A stretch of DNA of 64,000 nt. It comes from Frondihabitans sp. PhB188. GTDB taxonomy: Bacteria; Actinomycetota; Actinomycetes; Actinomycetales; Microbacteriaceae. The DNA is taken from positions 124,001 to 188,000 of the forward strand of contig NZ_RJUO01000006.1 in the NCBI RefSeq assembly GCF_003752365.1, read 5' to 3'. The notes beneath the pieces were generated by a model. That model worked only from the letters and a program-made list of their open reading frames with translations, was not told the origin of the DNA and made no database searches. The position numbers were made by a program, and so were the translations under genes. Shown piece after piece: positions 33,684-42,107 of this stretch; position 1 is the stretch's first letter, and every line of letters begins with the position of its first letter.

Positions 33684-34256
33684 TCACGAATTTGGAGAGT
33701 CCGACGGATGTGGCGCTGCCATGAGCTGCCCCCTCTTGCCGAGGTCGGCCAGAGCTGCGTCGATCCTCGCCACCTGCCGTCCTGCTTGGAAGAAGCCAAA
33801 AATCCCGCCCAATGCGAAAAGAATGAGTTCCGCCCAAGACCACCATTCGCCGGGCGCGGAAATCACAAGGTAAAGGCCGAGCGCCGTAAAAAACCCAAAT
33901 TCGACGGGCGACGCAACACGGAAGAACTTCCAGAAACGTCGTCGGCTTTCAAGCTTGGGAATCCACACCTCTGGGCGGGCATCGCCTGGAACGATACCTG
34001 TTGTCGTGGTCTGCCAGACGCCCAACCACAGGGCCTTCTTCCGCGCCTGCGAGCGTACAAAGAAGCCCCACAGAGTCATACCAAGCATGATCGTGATCGC
34101 TGCGACAATCCCGATCGCGAGAGCAGTCGAGAGAACAACGTGCACTAGAAGAGCCAATGCAAAAAGGCCACCGCCAAGAAGTAAACCGAGAGCGATGGCG
34201 ATCGTCGCGATAAGCGCAATTCTCGGATGAACCTTCTTGGGTTGTTGGATTGCCAT
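33684..34256 (-). CDS. Hypothetical membrane protein, paralogue of 19793-20362
   Basis: 190 residues starting MAIQQPKKVHPRIALIATIA. Two N-terminal helices, a soluble loop TGIVPGDARPEVWIPKLESRRR, two more helices and a charged tail VARIDAALADL. Same length, topology and motif order as the protein at 19793-20362, 14 kb away. Function unknown. Confidence 0.7.
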   Translation of the reverse strand: MAIQQPKKVHPRIALIATIAIALGLLLGGGLFALALLVHVVLSTALAIGIVAAITIMLGMTLWGFFVRSQARKKALWLGVWQTTTTGIVPGDARPEVWIPKLESRRRFWKFFRVASPVEFGFFTALGLYLVISAPGEWWSWAELILFALGGIFGFFQAGRQVARIDAALADLGKRGQLMAAPHPSDSPNS

Positions 34257-34478
34257 GGCGAGAGTGTCCCACGGGCCGACGCGTAGCGGATCAACCGGCC
34301 GACCCAAACACTCCGGTACCCCTCACGTGGGCCCGAGACGGCCTTACTGTGTCCAGACACCCGACCTCAAGACGGTGTCTGGGCATAGCCAATTGCGTGG
34401 GCGGGCCAGGGCTTATCCCGACGCACGATCACCGTTCCGCTCCGGTACCGGCGTTGCGTGGTGCAGTAGGTTTCTCGC

Positions 34479-34745
34479 ATGCATGAGCCAGTTCAGATCA
34501 CGGTCCTCGAGGAGGGAAAAATATGGGGGATGCTTCCCAGGGAGCTCGCTTATGCCTCCGGCGGGGTCTTGTTTCTCCTGGCAGCGGGGTTCGCCGTGGC
34601 GGCTTTTCTGACGCAACAATGGTGGTTCTTCGGTGGGACCGTCCTAGCGGGAATCACTGGAGCTGCCCTCCAGGCGCTCTCCGTCTATCTCCGCGACCTC
34701 GCCTACGCGAACAGCGACCTCATCGAGGACGAAGACGAACGCTGA
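34479..34745 (+). CDS. Small two-helix membrane protein
   Basis: 88 residues: MHEPVQITVLEEGKIWGMLP, then hydrophobic YASGGVLFLLAAGFAVAAFL and WWFFGGTVLAGITGAALQAL, acidic end. No family recognised. First gene of the small-gene array. Confidence 0.6.
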   Translation: MHEPVQITVLEEGKIWGMLPRELAYASGGVLFLLAAGFAVAAFLTQQWWFFGGTVLAGITGAALQALSVYLRDLAYANSDLIEDEDER

Positions 34746-34900
34746 GGGTCCCCCTGCGTACAGTGTCCGGTGGCCGAGAACAACTTACGTTCGATCTCAG
34801 GCCTGCCTGCACGATTTGGAAGAACGCTGCAAAAGCAGGCCCAGGCATGTGAAGCCCCGCTCTGCGTCCATTGCGCCTGACCCACAGATAGTCTCGCGCC

Positions 34901-35263
34901 ATGAGGATCTTCGACGTAGACGAGCGCGACAGTTCGTGGGAACGAGACGATGCCCGCTATCGCGTCTACTTTTTCGGGCCAGGCCACGGTTACAGCGTCC
35001 CAGGCGGGGAACCCGCCGGCTACGACGTTCGAACGTGCGACATCGTGGAAGCCGACCTCATTGACGTGCTCCGATTCGCTCAAAATGAAGCAGGCACCGA
35101 CGCTCTTTACGCTGTAGCTCTCGTCGAAGAAGACTCCGAAGCATCAGATGGCCACAAGCGCGGCCTGATCTGGCTCACGGGCCACGACTTCAACGACGAC
35201 ATCGATGGCCGAACACGAGACGTGATGATCGAACGGAAGGGGCGAAAGCTCATCTCGTTCTAA
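34901..35263 (+). CDS. Hypothetical soluble protein
   Basis: 120 residues, acidic: MRIFDVDERDSSWERDDARYRVYFFGPGHGYSV...GLIWLTGHDFNDDIDGRTRD. Looks like a compact alpha/beta protein of the kind often seen as orphan immunity or accessory genes. No family assigned. Confidence 0.65.
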   Translation: MRIFDVDERDSSWERDDARYRVYFFGPGHGYSVPGGEPAGYDVRTCDIVEADLIDVLRFAQNEAGTDALYAVALVEEDSEASDGHKRGLIWLTGHDFNDDIDGRTRDVMIERKGRKLISF

Positions 35264-35330
35264 ACCCGGAGATGTCGCTGTCCGCCTACCACCAGAGCCG
35301 AACGCTCGAAATTCCCTCGCGAACCCTGTC

Positions 35331-35667
35331 CGAGCCGCACGGAAGCCGTCCATCTTGCGGACGTTCCTGGCGTTGCGATCCTCGAGCCGTTGCACGTCAC
35401 GTCGATCGGCATTTGCGCGACGGCCGCCGCGTGGATCGGCATGGCCCGGAAGACGGTGGAGACGGTGAGCGCACGCTCCCACGAGATCCACGCCGGCGCG
35501 TCTCGACGAGGCGGCACGACGCCGATCGGCCTCGCGGTGGCAGCTGCCTCAGCTTCACGGGCGAAGCCGAGATTGGCGAGGGTGCGATTCCAGACGCTAG
35601 GCATGCCGAGAACGATGCAGGTGACGACCGGCCCGACTCAAACCGATACGTCGCTCGACCACGTTCG
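35331..35667 (-). pseudogene. Repeat R1, copy a: decayed phage portal-like 5' fragment
   Basis: Read on the minus strand: MPSVWNRTLANLGFAREAEA, then PAWISWERALTVSTVFRA, then AAVAQMPIDVTCNG. The 'ALxxSTVFRAxxI...AVAQxPIDVxxNG' pattern resembles the N-terminus of HK97-type phage portal proteins. The frame ends soon after, so it is only a fragment. A homologous 332-bp copy is at 36821-37152. Confidence 0.5.
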
Positions 35668-35757
35668 GTGCTGTCCGGCGCCGCTCGGCGCCGGTTCGCT
35701 TGGCGGCGATTCAGGGCCGCGAGTGCAACAAGTCAAGCTTTTGCCTACCGTGAAGGA

Positions 35758-36015
35758 ATGCCATCTGTAATCCAGCAACGCATTGCCATTGATCGCATGC
35801 GAGTTATCGGCACGATTCTTTTCTGTGTTGGCCTCGTTCTGGGAGCGGTCTACCTCGTCCTCGTTGCGATCAACCACACGTCTAGCTCGATACGCATCCT
35901 TGCGCTCTTCGGATGGTTCGTCATAGCCCTCTCTGGCCTCAGGCAACGGCGGCAGGCTCAGCGACGACTAATCGCCTTCGAGGCAGAGAATGGCGTAGGC
36001 GCCGGGAAGCAATAA
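35758..36015 (+). CDS. Small two-helix membrane protein (array cargo 1)
   Basis: 85 residues: MPSVIQQRIAIDRMRVIG, helices TILFCVGLVLGAVYLVLVAI and IRILALFGWFVIALSGL, then a basic RQRRQAQRRL tail. AAGGA abuts the ATG, so initiation could be weak or slightly downstream. It lies between repeats R1a and R2a. Confidence 0.5.
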   Translation: MPSVIQQRIAIDRMRVIGTILFCVGLVLGAVYLVLVAINHTSSSIRILALFGWFVIALSGLRQRRQAQRRLIAFEAENGVGAGKQ

Positions 36016-36027
36016 CTCCGGTCAAGA

Positions 36028-36363
36028 AAGCTACGTCCCAAGCACGGCTTGCAGATGATCGACTGCCCATGTGTCGGCGGTCGCAGCTTCAAGAGCGGAG
36101 AACGAGCCGACCAATGCGTGCCGCTCCCCGAGCCACGCGCCGCCGGAGATCCATCGTCGATTTGCGGGGTCGGCAGCGTCGGAAAATGCCCTCAGAGGCC
36201 GGTATCGCGATGTCGGGCCGGTCGAGTGGCTTATGCCGGCGAGGACGGGCTGATATGCGACCGTGGACGCCGCTATCCGCGCGAGCTTCGCCGCGGTCTT
36301 GCGGCCTCGCGCCTCGCTGGCGATCACTGGCCGAGGGCCCAAAGCCGCGCACGTGAGAAGTTT
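36028..36363 (-). pseudogene. Repeat R2, copy a: decayed coding fragment
   Basis: Minus-strand frame ends AFSDAADPANRRWISGGAW, LGERHALVGSF, SALEAATADTWAVDHLQ, then LGT and stop. A diverged copy at 37625-37956 reads AFFDAAALATRRWLSDASW, LWGRRACGHSI, SALEATTAGT. Protein family not recognised; no intact start is visible in either copy. Confidence 0.5.
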
Positions 36364-36438
36364 CTTTCGTGCGCATGACGTGACCGGTTTGGTCGAGGTC
36401 TCGAATCGCGTTTTCTGACGTAGTGATTTACTCGTGGC

Positions 36439-36765
36439 ATGAGCAGTGCGCCAAATATTCGCCGGGTCGAAGTCGACGGGTCAGAAGTGTCGCGAGACTA
36501 CGACCTGAACGCCGTCGACTCGTTCGACTTCGAGACCGACAAGGGCAACTTTTATCGGGTCGTGAAGTCGGAGTATGAGCAGGAGCAGAATTGGACGGTT
36601 GATCGCGTTGCCAGCGCTGGCAACGTTCGTGTCGGCACCGTTAGACATGAAAAGCCGTGGCTCATTTTCGGATCCAGCGCACATCGCTTCTTCAAACCCG
36701 GCGCCAGAATTTCCTCCGGATTTGAAAATGACCTCTGGAACGCGGTGCAATCACTAGCGCAATGA
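36439..36765 (+). CDS. Hypothetical soluble protein (between repeat units)
   Basis: 108 residues: RRVEVDGSEVSRDYDLNAVDSFDFETDKGNFYRVVKSEYEQEQNW...HEKPWLIFGSSAHRFFKPG. Acidic and aromatic-rich, unlike a shadow frame; family not recognised. It lies in the 457-bp gap between R2a and R1b. Confidence 0.6.
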   Translation: MSSAPNIRRVEVDGSEVSRDYDLNAVDSFDFETDKGNFYRVVKSEYEQEQNWTVDRVASAGNVRVGTVRHEKPWLIFGSSAHRFFKPGARISSGFENDLWNAVQSLAQ

Positions 36766-36820
36766 TTCGCGGTCGGGCTGTTTCCTTCCGCAAGCCAAGG
36801 GCGGCCGTCCGAACATGGGC

Positions 36821-37152
36821 CGGGTCGCACGGTAGCCGTCCGTCTCGCGGACGTTCCTGGCGTTGCGATCCTCGAGCCGTTGCACGTCACGTCGATCGGC
36901 ATTTGCGCGACGGCCGACGCGTGGTCGGAAGGGCCCGGAAGACGGTCGAGATGGTGAGCGCACGCTCCTACGAGACCCACGCCGGCGCGTCTCGCCGAGG
37001 CGGCACGACGCCGGCGTCGCGGTGGCAGCGGCCTCGGTTTCACGGGCGAAACCGAGATAGGCGAGGGTGCGATTCCAGACGGTAGGCATGCCGAGAGCGA
37101 TGCAGGTGACGGCCGGCAGGCCTCAAACCGATGCGTCACTCGACCCCATTCG
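36821..37152 (-). pseudogene. Repeat R1, copy b
   Basis: Copy of 35331-35667 with roughly 85% identical bases by eye over the best parts. It starts MPTVWNRTLAYLGFARETEA on the minus strand, then is frameshifted, but the AVAQMPIDVTCNGSRIATPG segment survives in another frame. Clearly a decayed duplicate. Confidence 0.55.
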
Positions 37153-37204
37153 ACGCTCTTGGATGCTATTCGGCGAAAAATTTCAGTGCCGGTCTCATTC
37201 GCGC

Positions 37205-37387
37205 ATGATGAAAATCTGGCCGAGTGCCTATCTGATCTCATCAATTGTGGGGTTCGGCGTCGCGGTCGCCGCCGCCCTGATAGGCCGCGACTCGATCTGG
37301 TGGTTCGTAGTGGGTGTGGCTCTCCTCAATACCACCCTTGCAACCTTCATCCTCTTTCGGCTCAAAAGGGTTTCGGCCAATAGCTAG
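37205..37387 (+). CDS. Small two-helix membrane protein (array cargo 2)
   Basis: 60 residues: helices AYLISSIVGFGVAVAAAL and IWWFVVGVALLNTTLATFILF, basic end. Possible start at either of two adjacent ATGs (37205, 37208). Lies between R1b and R2b. Confidence 0.45.
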   Translation: MMKIWPSAYLISSIVGFGVAVAAALIGRDSIWWFVVGVALLNTTLATFILFRLKRVSANS

Positions 37388-37431
37388 ATCAGCTGCGTCC
37401 CGCAATTCTTCGAATCGAATAGCCTGACGGC

Positions 37432-37620
37432 ATGCCCTTCCTGGTGCGGTTCAATGTCGTGTTCTCGGCGATCGCGTTCGTGGTCCTTCTTGTCTCCTTT
37501 ATCGCAGAACGAAATGACCTATGGCTAGCAGCGGCAGTGCTTGCACTCATACTCACGGCCGCACACTCGGCGTTGCTGGCCTTCTATTGGCTTCCTCGGG
37601 AACGCGCAGGAAGGCCCTAG
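37432..37620 (+). CDS. Small two-helix membrane protein (array cargo 3)
   Basis: 62 residues: MPFLVRFNVVFSAIAFVVLL, a short polar turn AERNDL, then a second helix LAAAVLALILTAAHSALLAF and basic end. Same topology as the other small genes of this array but no clear sequence match. Confidence 0.45.
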   Translation: MPFLVRFNVVFSAIAFVVLLVSFIAERNDLWLAAAVLALILTAAHSALLAFYWLPRERAGRP

Positions 37621-37624
37621 AACA

Positions 37625-37956
37625 GGTGCGTGCCGAACACGGCCGGCAGGTGGTCGACTACTAAGTGCCGGCGGTCGTTGCCTCGAGCGCGGAGATCGAG
37701 TGGCCGCATGCGCGCCGGCCCCAGAGCCATGAGGCGTCGGAGAGCCATCGTCGGGTGGCGAGTGCGGCGGCGTCGAAGAATGCCGCATGAGGTCGGTTTC
37801 ACCACGTTGGGATGGTCGAGTCGATGATGCCGGCCAGGACGGTCTTACACGTGACCATGGACGTGGCTGTCTCCGCGGGCTTCGTCGCAGCCTTGCGGCC
37901 TAGCGCTTCGCTGCCGAGCACTGGCCGAGGGCCCAGTCAGCGCACGTTAGAAGTTG
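37625..37956 (-). pseudogene. Repeat R2, copy b
   Basis: Diverged copy of 36028-36363. The shared block LEA(T/A)TAG/D and the nucleotide run actggccgagggccca near the right end are the best-preserved parts. Several frameshifts and stops. The rest of 37957-38104 holds no gene. Confidence 0.5.
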
Positions 37957-38104
37957 GTCAGTCGGGTTGTCTTTATCTGACTCCTCGCTGTCAGCACGTT
38001 TGACCTTCCCTTGCGGGCGCAGCTTGGGACGCGCGCGATGCCTTCGTTCCGAGCGGTAAACGACTGGGTTCTACGTTGAACGCGGCGAGCTACCCCGCAG
38101 AGCC

Positions 38105-38305
38105 CTACTTGCCACGATTCCGGCGTCGGATCATCATGACAGCGAATGTGACCTCGGCGATGGTCAGCGGAATCAGCGGCCAGACGGCCCATTCCTGACC
38201 GATAAGGACAGCCGCCAAAGCCGCCACGATCAGAACCCCGGCGACGATGACCCCACCTCCTACGAATCCTCGACGCATTTGTTCGACTTCATGCTCAGTC
38301 ACCAT
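38105..38305 (-). CDS. Small two-helix membrane protein
   Basis: 66 residues from ATG 38305 with GGAGG seven bases upstream: MVTEHEVEQMRRGFVGGG, helices VIVAGVLIVAALAAVLIG and VWPLIPLTIAEVTFAVMMI, basic RRRNRGK end. Well-placed ribosome site makes this more credible than most short frames here. Confidence 0.6.
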   Translation of the reverse strand: MVTEHEVEQMRRGFVGGGVIVAGVLIVAALAAVLIGQEWAVWPLIPLTIAEVTFAVMMIRRRNRGK

Positions 38306-38487
38306 AGGTTGCCTCCACACGGAGTCTGCCAGGCCACCTTCTCCGCCGCCATCGCTTCTAACTCTCACCGGGGTTTCGAAGGTGAACCGACTCCTCCGCG
38401 TCGTTGCCGACGTACGGAGGGGGGTGGCGGGCGTGCACGCATGTGTTGCCGGGCGCAGCTCCAGTGCGATAAGTCCGTTACTAGCGT

Positions 38488-38730
38488 TTACAAACCGCGC
38501 CTGGCCTGCCTGCGATTAATGATGAAAACAAGGACGCCGACAATGATGAGCCCCGACCCTACGTACACAAAAAGGGCGTCTCCGCCGCCACCGAGGCCCA
38601 CGACGGCGCGGATAGCCACGAAGGCTCCGACGACAACGAGGACAACAGGTAGGACGTCACGCAACGGGTTAAAGCGGAGGCGCTGAAACCGCTTCGGCCC
38701 ACGCCTGCCATCCACATTGTCCGGAGTCAT
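38488..38730 (-). CDS. Small membrane protein
   Basis: 80 residues: basic N-terminus MTPDNVDGRRGPKRFQRLRF, helices VLPVVLVVVGAFVAIRAVV and ALFVYVGSGLIIVGVLVFII, basic RRQARR end. No family recognised. Confidence 0.55.
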   Translation of the reverse strand: MTPDNVDGRRGPKRFQRLRFNPLRDVLPVVLVVVGAFVAIRAVVGLGGGGDALFVYVGSGLIIVGVLVFIINRRQARRGL

Positions 38731-38876
38731 GCAGACAGCCTTCCAGACAAGAGGACATGATGACTGACACCTTGAGCCGAGGAACGGAGGCGGTTGCTCA
38801 CCGTAGGAGCCCCGGCCGCCCTCTCCTATCTAAAGAGTGTTGCGGAGCGGCAAATTTCTAGCCCCGGAGCCTCGGT

Positions 38877-38905
38877 CGTCAAAACCAAGTTTCACCCGTT
38901 TTTGC
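38877..38905. repeat. Recombination-site-like sequence upstream of the Fic operon
   Basis: CGTCAAAACC at 38877-38886, then AAGTTTCAC and CCGTTTTTG. Shares both blocks with the repeat cluster at 33338-33397 and resembles serine-recombinase crossover sites (AAAACC around a short core). It lies 43-71 bp before the VbhA-like gene, whose operon ends in a serine recombinase. Confidence 0.4.
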
Positions 38906-38947
38906 AGCAAATTTGGTAGACTTGGAGGACGACGGGGGAGGACCCAC

Positions 38948-39163
38948 ATGGCCACGACGACTACCACCACGCAGCTCACCGAGACTGAGCGCGCGCGCCG
39001 GCAGCAGATCGTGGACGAGACCCGCACCTCGACAGCTCTCGAGGGTGGACGGTCGTCCGATGCCGTTCACTCCCTGCAGGACCGATGGGTCCGGGGCGAG
39101 CTCACTCGGCAGGAGATGAGCGCCGAACTGCGCCGCCTGCACCCGTCGACCGCCGACCACTGA
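38948..39163 (+). CDS. VbhA-like Fic antitoxin
   Basis: 71 residues from ATG 38948 with GGGGGAGG upstream. Contains the class I Fic-inhibitory motif (S/T)xxxE(G/N) as S28-TAL-E32-G33, followed by a helical tail VHSLQDRWVRGELTRQEMSAELR typical of VbhA-family proteins. The inhibitory glutamate blocks the ATP gamma-phosphate site of the Fic partner. The gene ends six bases before the Fic start. Confidence 0.85.
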   Translation: MATTTTTTQLTETERARRQQIVDETRTSTALEGGRSSDAVHSLQDRWVRGELTRQEMSAELRRLHPSTADH

Positions 39164-39169
39164 AGACGC

Positions 39170-39976
39170 GTGGTCGAATCTGATCGCCCCTGGCAGACGG
39201 GGGCGACCGAATCCGAGCGGTGGGACGGATACCTTGACGTCCGCACAGGGTTGCTCCGCACGCTCTCGGTCGAGCCGATCACAACACCCGAGCAGCTGCG
39301 AGAGTTCGAAGACGGGCGCGTGGAAGACCGTCGGATCGAATTCCGGGACGAGCCATTCCAAGGCGACTTCGATCTGCCGCACCTACAGGCAATTCACCGT
39401 CACCTCTTCCAGGACGTGTACCCGTGGGCGGGCGAGATCCGAACGGTCGGCATTCAAAAGGGCGGCCAGGGTTTCCTGCCGCCGGAGCATGTCGGTTTCG
39501 TCGTCAACGGTGCCGCGCGCCTGATACGCGAGGACGGGATGCTGCAACCCGGCATGGACACCGCCAGATGGTCGGGCCTGCTCGCGGAGCGTTTCAACGA
39601 CGTGAACGAGGCCCACCCGTTTCGGGAGGGCAACGGCCGCACCCAGCGGCTCTACTTCGACCAGGTCGCCGAGGCCGGCGGGAAGACAATCCACTGGAAC
39701 GTCCTCACCAAGGAACAGAACATCGCCGTCTCACACGCCGCTCGCGACGGAGACTTAACACCACTGCGGGACGCCTTCAGCGTCATGGTCACCGACCGGA
39801 TGGATCCTCTGGCGATGCAGCGTGCCAAGCAGGCGGCCGAGGCCATGCGTGCCAGCTCCGCACCGCGAAACAGGCAGGCTCAAGCCCGCGGCGCCGGGGC
39901 TGGCGAGCGGGCCTACTACGGCTGCGACGGACGCCCGGGTACAGCGGGCCCTCAACGAAATGGATACGAGCGCTGA
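39170..39976 (+). CDS. Fic-domain toxin (AMP-transferase type)
   Basis: 268 residues from GTG 39170. The active-site loop HPFREGNGRTQR (residues 149-160) matches HxFx(D/E)GNGRxxR, so catalytic His and ATP-binding residues are all present. The N-terminal region HLQAIHRHLFQDVYPWAGEIRT is the usual Fic lead-in. Such VbhT-like toxins AMPylate targets such as gyrase and topoisomerase IV when not bound by the antitoxin. The basic, low-complexity C-terminus (about residues 225-268) may be an added tail. The stop overlaps the recombinase start as TGATG. Confidence 0.92.
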   Translation: MVESDRPWQTGATESERWDGYLDVRTGLLRTLSVEPITTPEQLREFEDGRVEDRRIEFRDEPFQGDFDLPHLQAIHRHLFQDVYPWAGEIRTVGIQKGGQGFLPPEHVGFVVNGAARLIREDGMLQPGMDTARWSGLLAERFNDVNEAHPFREGNGRTQRLYFDQVAEAGGKTIHWNVLTKEQNIAVSHAARDGDLTPLRDAFSVMVTDRMDPLAMQRAKQAAEAMRASSAPRNRQAQARGAGAGERAYYGCDGRPGTAGPQRNGYER

Positions 39977-40548
39977 TGGCCATTGTCGGATACGCCCGAG
40001 TGTCGACCCTTGACCAGGTCCTCCACTCCCAGATGGACGAGCTCACCGCGGCCGGCGCCGGCCGGATCTTCACCGATCAGGCCTCCGGCAAGCTCGATGA
40101 ACGCCCCGGCCTTGCCGCAGCTCTCGACTATCTCCGCGACCACGAGGGCGACGTGCTCATGGTCACCCGCATCGACCGGCTCGGCCGATCCGTGCAACAC
40201 CTCGTGCGCGTCGTTGACGACCTCAAGGAGCGCGGGATCCAGTTCCGATCCCTGCATGAGGGCATTGACACCACAACCGCCGGCGGGGAGATGTTCTTTG
40301 TCATCTTCGCTGCCATCGGACAGTTCTCGGGCCGGCTGATCAGCGAACGCACCCACGAGGGTCTAGCCGCTGCGCGGGCTCGCGGCCGCCTCGGCGGGCG
40401 ACCGCGCTCGATGAACGCCGAGCGGATCGAAACCGCGCTCGAGCTGCGCGCCAAGGGACGCACTTTTGAGCAGATTGGTAAGACGCTCGGCGTCAGCGCC
40501 TCAACTGTCGCCAGGGCTATTGCCGGTCACCTCGAGGCTGTTTCCTGA
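39976..40548 (+). CDS. Serine recombinase, resolvase family, coupled to Fic
   Basis: 190 residues. Catalytic serine in IVGYARVSTLDQVLHSQ; SGKLDERPGL; VTRIDRLGRSVQHLV; and C-terminal GGRPRSMNAERIETALELRAKGRTFEQIGKTLGVSASTVARAI helix-turn-helix. ATG shares its A with the Fic stop codon, so translation is coupled. A resolvase in one operon with a Fic TA pair is typical of plasmids and integrative elements, where both help maintenance. Confidence 0.93.
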   Translation: MAIVGYARVSTLDQVLHSQMDELTAAGAGRIFTDQASGKLDERPGLAAALDYLRDHEGDVLMVTRIDRLGRSVQHLVRVVDDLKERGIQFRSLHEGIDTTTAGGEMFFVIFAAIGQFSGRLISERTHEGLAAARARGRLGGRPRSMNAERIETALELRAKGRTFEQIGKTLGVSASTVARAIAGHLEAVS

Positions 40549-40653
40549 ACCTTCAGCACTTTCCGTACATCCCGATGCCGCCAAGAAGAAAGAGAAGCCA
40601 TGTCTACTCCTGATGACGGACGGGCGGATCGCCTTGCCCCGTGGATTTGAGAA

Positions 40654-40941
40654 TTGCCGCTAAGTGAACAAGTGAACCTCACCGGCACCACGCTCGTCCT
40701 CGAGGAAATCCGCAATCGGCGCGGAGCTGATCTTCCCTTTGCGTTCGACGAGGCACGCCTGCGTGAGGCGTCCACGCCGGAGGAATCGGTCGCAGAGGCC
40801 CGCCGGCTCTCGGAGCTATACGCGGGGATAGCTCCACATCCTGGGCCCGACGGCGTGGATGATCATTGGCGTATTTCGAACATGTCGCTGGAATTTGCAA
40901 GAACCGTCGAGTCACGCTTTCTGGGCCGTGGCCAAGATTAA
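40654..40941 (+). CDS. Small hypothetical protein
   Basis: Up to 95 residues from TTG; GTG at 40672 is equally possible. Acidic, helix-rich: NLTGTTLVLEEIRNRRGADLPFAFDEARLREASTPEESVAEARRLSELY. No family recognised, no membrane segment. Confidence 0.5.
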   Translation: MPLSEQVNLTGTTLVLEEIRNRRGADLPFAFDEARLREASTPEESVAEARRLSELYAGIAPHPGPDGVDDHWRISNMSLEFARTVESRFLGRGQD

Positions 40942-40999
40942 TCGGAGTCCTGCTGCCCGTTAATGCAGAAACGTCGGAGCCAGACCGGAGAATTGGTTA

Positions 41000-42023
41000 A
41001 TGACTAGTCGTGTTCCGCCGCCATCAGATGACGGTCCTAGCGCACCGATCGCCACGATCTACCAGAACTCTGATCAAGTGGCGGGCATACTGCAACAGAT
41101 CTTCAGGCAGCCGCTCCTGACAGAGGAGTCCCGCGAGAGCACTTCCGGTGGGGGAAATGACACGACGGCCGGGGGGGGCAACTAAAGGTAGGGCGTCCGG
41201 AAAAGCAAAGTTGCCTTTCGTTGGCAGTGCCGAGCTCGTAGCGGAAGCACAAGCAAATCTCTCCTCTAGTTGGACCCAAAATACCGGAACAGCGTCTCGT
41301 CAGCAGTTCGTCTATTCCCAGGCATACAACTTGCATCTCGTACGGCAATTCCTTGAGCAAGGATCGCTCCTTACGCACCTCTCGTCCGTCGCTCAGGCAA
41401 GACAGCTCAAACCGGGTGCTTTCGTTGAATACACGACTACCTTCGACCCAGTCGAGCTCACTCTTGCCCTTGACGTCATATCTCCAGAACTCGTGGAAGC
41501 GATCACGCGTTTCAGCGTCAAGAAGGACTATCTGTCTAATTTCCCCATCGGGGGAGGCCATGAGGCACGGGTGGAACATGCAGAAAAAATGCAGCTCGAA
41601 GCAAACGCCAAAGGGGAATTGGCCCGGGCGATCACGAACGCTTTCAAGGCAGACACGAGACAGGAGACCACCCGCGAGTATTACGGTCGACTGGCCACGA
41701 AACCATCCCTAACCGTGATCACGATTTGCGATCTGGCGCACTTCATCGTCGGAGATCCTGATCGTCTTCTGGATGGAACCTTCACGGTACTCGGCAAGGT
41801 CATTTCGCCCGTCGAAAAGGACGTTCCGACGTTCTCACGGAACAAGCTTCTACGAAACCTCGCACCTTCAGCCTTGGACGACGGCATCGACAAGCTGAAC
41901 GAACTGATCGATCAAGCACCGGAAGTTGACGAAAAAGCACCGTCGGAATACATCGACTTCAAGCTCGACTCACGAGTACGAGGATCGTCGATTCGTGTCA
42001 TGCCTCTGGCCGTCTATTCCTGA
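41000..42023 (+). pseudogene. DUF6414-like protein interrupted at a G8 tract
   Basis: The first 61 codons (MTSRVPPPSDDGPSAPIATI...VAGILQQIF) stop at TAA 41183-41185. Just before, GGGGGGGG at 41171-41178 shifts the frame. With seven Gs the frame continues into ATKGRASGKAKLPFVGSAE and a 280-residue body with LTVITICDLAHFIVGD...GTFTVLGKVISP, the DUF6414-like pattern. The rejoined product would be 340 residues. It may be phase-variable through slippage, decayed, or a sequencing error. GC is lower than in neighbours, which suggests transfer. Function of DUF6414 unknown. Confidence 0.65.
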
Positions 42024-42107
42024 GCAACGACGCAGTCACGTCTTGTAGCCATGACGTATGACGCAAGACGGCCGGAGCCCGAAGGCGCCGGCCGCCACGA
42101 CAGCGAT

